From assembly GCF_932526225.1 (NCBI RefSeq), contig NC_064043.1, positions 14,942,085-15,006,084 on the forward strand: a stretch of DNA of 64,000 nt, in the 5' to 3' direction. The stretch's first letter is position 1, and each line of letters starts with the position of its first letter. The translations under genes and the position numbers were made by a program. This DNA comes from Nematostella vectensis. Taxonomy: Eukaryota > Cnidaria > Anthozoa > Actiniaria > Edwardsiidae. The notes beneath the pieces are model-generated. The model was not told where the DNA came from, made no database searches, and worked only from the letters and a program-made list of their open reading frames with translations. Below, in pieces: positions 56,301 to 59,300 of this stretch.

Positions 56301-59300
56301 CATCACTAGCCACTGAACGCTGAGACGAGGCTGAAGGGAGAGGTGGTCGGCCAGACTGTATGGACTGCGACCTGTTCAGCCCTTGACGGGAACCCTGCGG
56401 CAAGAAACAAAGAGAGAGGACATTATAAAGACGCTAATCCTGCAGAAATCTCTTTCTTAACGATGTTAAAACCTAGGTTATACCAGGAATTCAACCAGCA
56501 ATTTTTATTGTGTGTTTTCAGAAAAGATCTATACCCCACGGAAAAACAGGGGGTGTTAAAATTAAAACTGTCCAAACAAACACTGTATTTTGGCCAAATT
56601 CGGTTGTTGCTATTCGTGGGGTGTGGTGAGATATTTCTTTGAGAAAATTTCATTTTTTGGGGGGTATGAATCTGTCCTGGAATCACATCACGTCATGTGC
56701 TAGGGTTACTTGTTGAACCAATTAATTCCAGCAGATAAGTAGAGAGGAAGAGAATGCTGGTAACAATGATCACCTGTAAGTTTCCACGCGCATTGCGCAT
56801 GCGTTGATGCATGTTAGTAATACTGGATGAAACTTTCTGAAGAGAACTACTCCAGCTGAGTCTAGACGTTGCTCCTCCACCACTACCATCTAATGGGAAA
56901 AGAGTCAGTAACAGCTAGGCGTTAGATAAGAAATACGGGGTAAATAAACAAGCAAGCTTGATTATACAGCTCGTTCAGGCCCGTACCCAGTATTTTCTTG
57001 GGGGGAGGGGGGGTGCGAAATCCGAAAACAATTTTCGGGGGGGGGAGTTTTCTGATAAGAAACTGACCACCAAGAAAGAACAAAAAGGGATTTTTGTATC
57101 TCCACGGCACGGTTATTATCGGATCTAGCTACAAAAAAGTTTGACTTTACATTTACAGTTACATTTATAACATACCATAGTGACTTAGAATGCCCTTTTT
57201 ATCTAATTCTCTTACGCTTTATCGTTTTTTTCTACCAATAGCACGTCTTTTGCGGATCGGAAGTGGAGGTTTCGGCCCTTCTGTGGGTGGAGGGGGGTGC
57301 GAACCCCCTGGGTACGGGCCTCTCTTTTCACAATACAATTAAAACTGCAAGAAAATCGCAAAAGCTGCCTCAAAGGCGTATACGCCTATGCCTTGTTAAG
57401 ATTTACGGATAAGCGTGCTACCTTCATCTATATCCATATTTGTCGTCGCTTCTGTATCGTGACGGTAGCGTGCATGCGCAGGTCTAAGCTTGGGAGAACC
57501 GCTGGACTCTGATCCGTGGTATCGCTTGCGCGTAAACGCTTCCACCGAGCCCATGGGGCTGGCATCCATGTATGAGGATCCCAGAGCATCCCGGGAGTAC
57601 ATGAGAGCCTTGCTACCTTGATCGCCAAGGTTGGCATCGTCATAGAAACCGCCTTCGCTCCCGAATCCACCAATACCTGTGGGCAATAGGAGCAGTTCTC
57701 TGATGCTCTCGATAAGAACTAAACTAAATGATGCTCTCTATTAGAACTAAACGAAACTCGTGTAATTTCTCTCTATCGCCGAAACATTGCTCTAGGAAAG
57801 ATGCAGCGCAATCAGTAAAACCGTAAACACCCGAAATATGTGTGGAATGTTTATTGTCTTCTGACAAATCAGACACAAGAATTTAGAGACTGAGACTTGC
57901 TAAAAAACATGTTTCTAGTTGACTGTTTGAATATCTCGCGATTGGTCGAAATAAACATTCCATACATATTTACGTGTTCATGGGTTTACTGGTAAAAGGA
58001 AGGTAAACATCAGAATCAGTAATAATTTTAAATTATCCAAAAGGCGTTTTTTGTGAATGATTTATCATAACCCTAAAACTATGTCAATTCACAAAAAATA
58101 TCTTTGTACACAATTTTGGCCGAAGGCTACTGGAAGCCCACATTAATTAATTGTTAAATTTAATCTTAAAGCGCAACTAGTAAAACCGTGAACAACATTA
58201 ATATGTGTAGAAAATTTATTGTCGTCTGACAAATCAGAACTGTCAACTGAAACTTGTTGACGCTGATTTATATTTGACTGTTTCGATATCTTTGATACAT
58301 TATTTAAATAATTCAGATGATCACAGATTTGCTGGCGCTGTAATATTTATTTTTCCATCGTTTAGCCTTTATATAGCCTTAACAGGCTTAAGTGGTCTAC
58401 CTGTGTCGTTGTAACTAGCATCCAGTTTCTCTGCCACAAAGAAGCGTGGTCCATTTACATTCTTGCCGAAAAAATTGCATCCCCCTACGCATGCGCAGCA
58501 GCCATGTCGTCTGTTCGGGTGCCTCTCGGACGGTTCCCATAGAAACCACAACCGCTGGCTGGCATGATCGTGATGCTGAAGGAAATCTTTCTGGCTGAAC
58601 CGATTGTCTGGAAGGAAGGATAAAAATGCTTATTATACAACTACAGGGCTAGATGGTATAACACGCATTACGAACAACGTAACGCAATGAAACATTTTTT
58701 GAAAGGCTTCTCACCTAGATTATCAGTTGCTAAGGCAACGTCAGAGATGATCGGACCAAGTTCCATGGAGGCCGCCTCTAGCCAGATGACGTCATCACAC
58801 ACAGACATGCGCTTGTGCACGTCGCTGAGCATAGGATCCTCGGACAAGGGGAATGGGGCGAGCACAAATTGACGGATCTTGACGGCTTGCAAAAACGCAC
58901 TCAAACCGCTAGACGGAACTGCTGAATGGAGATTACACGTGGCAAGACGCAGGGGGGAAATCTAAGGAAAACATTGAGATGAGGAAATAGATATGGGGGA
59001 ATACTGACAAAAGGTAAAAGAAACGGGGGAGGGGCATGCGAGGGGGAGGGGGTTAATGCCAGGGTGCACAATAGATTCTATAATTTTGAGGGCAGGCATG
59101 TATGTTGAAGGGGGGGGGTGTGGGAGTTTTTTGTTTTACTTTTATATCAGTATTATAAAAAAATCAAAACAGTTCTTAACGAATAAAGCTAAGACGATTG
59201 CAACTTGAAAATATACTTCACGGCTAAGCGGGAACACAGTTTTATTAAGTGCATTATATAATTCGACAATTAATAAGGAGCCATAAGACACAACCGATAA